Below are positions 63,112-64,000 of a stretch of 64,000 nucleotides of DNA, piece by piece. The DNA comes from Streptomyces avermitilis MA-4680 = NBRC 14893 (GTDB lineage: Bacteria > Actinomycetota > Actinomycetes > Streptomycetales > Streptomycetaceae), in assembly GCF_000009765.2 (NCBI RefSeq), contig NC_003155.5, positions 5,022,001-5,086,000 on the forward strand, read 5' to 3'. The notes below the pieces were generated by a model. That model was given only the letters and a program-made list of their open reading frames with translations. It searched no databases and was not told the DNA's origin. Positions within the stretch are counted from its first letter, which is position 1, and each line of letters opens with the position of its first letter. The translations under genes and the position numbers were made by a program.

Positions 63112-63755
63112 CGTCCGTTCCGTCCGCCCCGCACTCGTCGGCCCAGGCTCCGGTGCGGGTGCTGCTCGCCGACGACGAGCATCTGATCCGGGGGGCGCTG
63201 GCCGCGCTGCTCGCGCTGGAGGAGGACCTGCTGGTGGTGGCCGAGGCGGCGACCGGCCCGGAGGCGCTCGCGATGGCGCGGGCACATGCGCCCGATGTGG
63301 CCGTGCTGGATCTCCAGATGCCGGGGGCGGACGGTGTGAGGGTGAGCACATCTCTGCGCGCCGAACTGCCCGGCTGCCAGGTGCTGATCGTGACGAGTCA
63401 TGGGCGGCCGGGGCATCTGAAGCGGGCGCTTGAGGCGGGTGTGCGCGGGTTCGTCCCGAAGACCGTCAGTGCCCAGCGGCTGGCGGAGATCATTCGTACG
63501 GTGCACGCGGGAAATCGTTACGTGGACCCGGAGTTGGCCGCCGACGCGATCTCCGCCGGGGACTCGCCGCTGACCGTGCGGGAGGCGGAGGTGCTCGAAT
63601 TCGCCGCCGACGGGGCGCCCGTCGCGGAGATCGCCGAGCGGGCCGCCCTGGCGGAGGGGACCGTGCGGAACTATCTGTCGTCGGCCGTGTCGAAGCTCGG
63701 CGCGGAGAACCGTCATACGGCGGTGCGCCTCGCGCGTGAACGAGGTTGGGTATAG
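63108..63755 (+). CDS. LuxR/NarL family response regulator
   Basis: A 215-residue regulator. Receiver domain 15-130: acidic pair in LLADDEHLI, phospho-acceptor Asp in DVAVLDLQMPGADG, Thr in VLIVTSHG and Lys in GFVPKTVS. The LuxR-type HTH is at 150-212: SPLTVREAEVLEFAADGAPVAEIAERAALAEGTVRNYLSSAVSKLGAENR. It is DesR-like. Partner of the preceding kinase; its probable binding site is the TGACA palindrome before the operon. A tRNA-Gly gene follows 23 bp after the stop. Confidence 0.92.
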   Translation: MTSVPSAPHSSAQAPVRVLLADDEHLIRGALAALLALEEDLLVVAEAATGPEALAMARAHAPDVAVLDLQMPGADGVRVSTSLRAELPGCQVLIVTSHGRPGHLKRALEAGVRGFVPKTVSAQRLAEIIRTVHAGNRYVDPELAADAISAGDSPLTVREAEVLEFAADGAPVAEIAERAALAEGTVRNYLSSAVSKLGAENRHTAVRLARERGWV

Positions 63756-63778
63756 TTGCTCTCGCGCCACGGCGCCGT

Positions 63779-63854
63779 GCGGACGTAGCTCAGTTGGTAG
63801 AGCGCAACCTTGCCAAGGTTGAGGTCGCGAGTTCGAGCCTCGTCGTCCGCTCCA
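63779..63854 (+). tRNA. tRNA-Gly (GCC), copy 2
   Basis: A 76-nt gene with encoded CCA, identical to copy 1 at 59791-59866 and in the same orientation, 4 kb apart. A TATAGT at about 63751 inside the end of the regulator gene could be its -10. Confidence 0.96.
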
Positions 63855-63859
63855 CGAAG

Positions 63860-63888
63860 AAGCCCCCGACCTCAGGTCGGGGGCTTTT
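63860..63888. terminator. Terminator of tRNA-Gly copy 2
   Basis: AAGCCCCCGAC pairs with GTCGGGGGCTT around CTCAG, followed by TTTTCG on the plus strand. It lies between the tRNA and the convergent purC, so may serve both. Confidence 0.9.
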
Positions 63889-63905
63889 CGTTGTGCCGTT
63901 GCGGG

Positions 63906-64000
63906 CTACGACCAGTTCGCGCCCGTGAGGCGCTCGTACGCCTCCACGTACTTCGCGCGGGTCGCGTCCACGACGTGCTGAGGCAGGGGCGGCGGGGGCT
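63906..64000 (-). CDS. purC: SAICAR synthetase, C-terminal fragment at window edge
   Basis: The last 30 codons and stop of a minus-strand gene: LPQHVVDATRAKYVEAYERL then TGANWS. This is the conserved C-terminal helix of PurC, which ligates aspartate to CAIR in purine synthesis. The rest lies beyond the window. The position near other pur genes supports the call. Confidence 0.85.
   Translation of the reverse strand, partial: PPPPLPQHVVDATRAKYVEAYERLTGANWS

Overview
The window is a piece of a high-GC actinobacterial chromosome, almost certainly a Streptomyces. Evidence: a 16S-23S-5S operon with a tRNA-free spacer, bldC, an atrA-type TetR regulator, an NsdA-like regulator, an AfsR-like regulator, a valine dehydrogenase, an Lsr2-type protein, a DUF3073 protein, many GTG starts and several promoters that place the start of transcription at or next to the start codon. 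Gene order resembles the central S. coelicolor chromosome around bldC, vdh and the split pur genes (recalled from memory, not searched).

Layout. 1-2 kb: the 3' part of a TraM/VirD4-like ATPase gene and a GNAT gene. 2.05-7.9 kb: a complete rRNA operon on the minus strand with terminator, processing stem and a multi-promoter leader. 7.9-15.2 kb: MarR/MFS pair, methyltransferase, PAS-SpoIIE-HATPase phosphatase, type II NADH dehydrogenase and atrA. 15.5-23.2 kb: AfsR-like regulator, a degenerate asparagine-synthetase-like protein and an NsdA-like regulator. 23.4-29.5 kb: L-2-hydroxyglutarate oxidase, trmB, PrsW-like protease, aldo/keto reductase and an M23 cell-wall hydrolase behind a c-di-AMP (ydaO-type) riboswitch. 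30-33.6 kb: between tRNA-fMet and tRNA-Lys lies an accessory cassette: a RibD-like protein with swapped domains, a MarR regulator, seven 17-bp tandem repeats, a GTP cyclohydrolase II and a small secreted protein. Three copies of one 16-bp operator-like element tie the first, second and fourth of these together. 33.7-41 kb: amino acid permease, DEAD-box helicase with an RGG-rich tail, lipoprotein, small metallopeptidase and membrane phosphoesterase. 41-46.2 kb: tRNA-Glu/Asp/Phe, hrpA and a second identical tRNA-Asp. 46.4-50.6 kb: a small CxxC protein, bldC, a hypothetical gene, vdh and DUF3073. 50.7-58.8 kb: purM-purF and purL-purQ-purS on the minus strand, separated by a META lipoprotein and a mycothiol-type enzyme. 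59-64 kb: lsrL, two tRNA-Gly genes (one with a strongly non-canonical T-arm), an ABC transporter/two-component operon, a third tRNA-Gly and the 3' end of purC.

How the genes fit together. PurF, PurM, PurS/Q/L and PurC catalyse five steps of de novo purine synthesis. Regulators of development and antibiotic production (bldC, atrA, AfsR-like, NsdA-like, SpoIIE phosphatase) are unusually dense. The best candidates for undescribed biology are the MarR/RibD-like/RibA cassette with its repeat array and shared operators, the atypical tRNA-Gly(UCC), the palindrome between purS and lsrL, and the catalytically degenerate asparagine-synthetase homologue.
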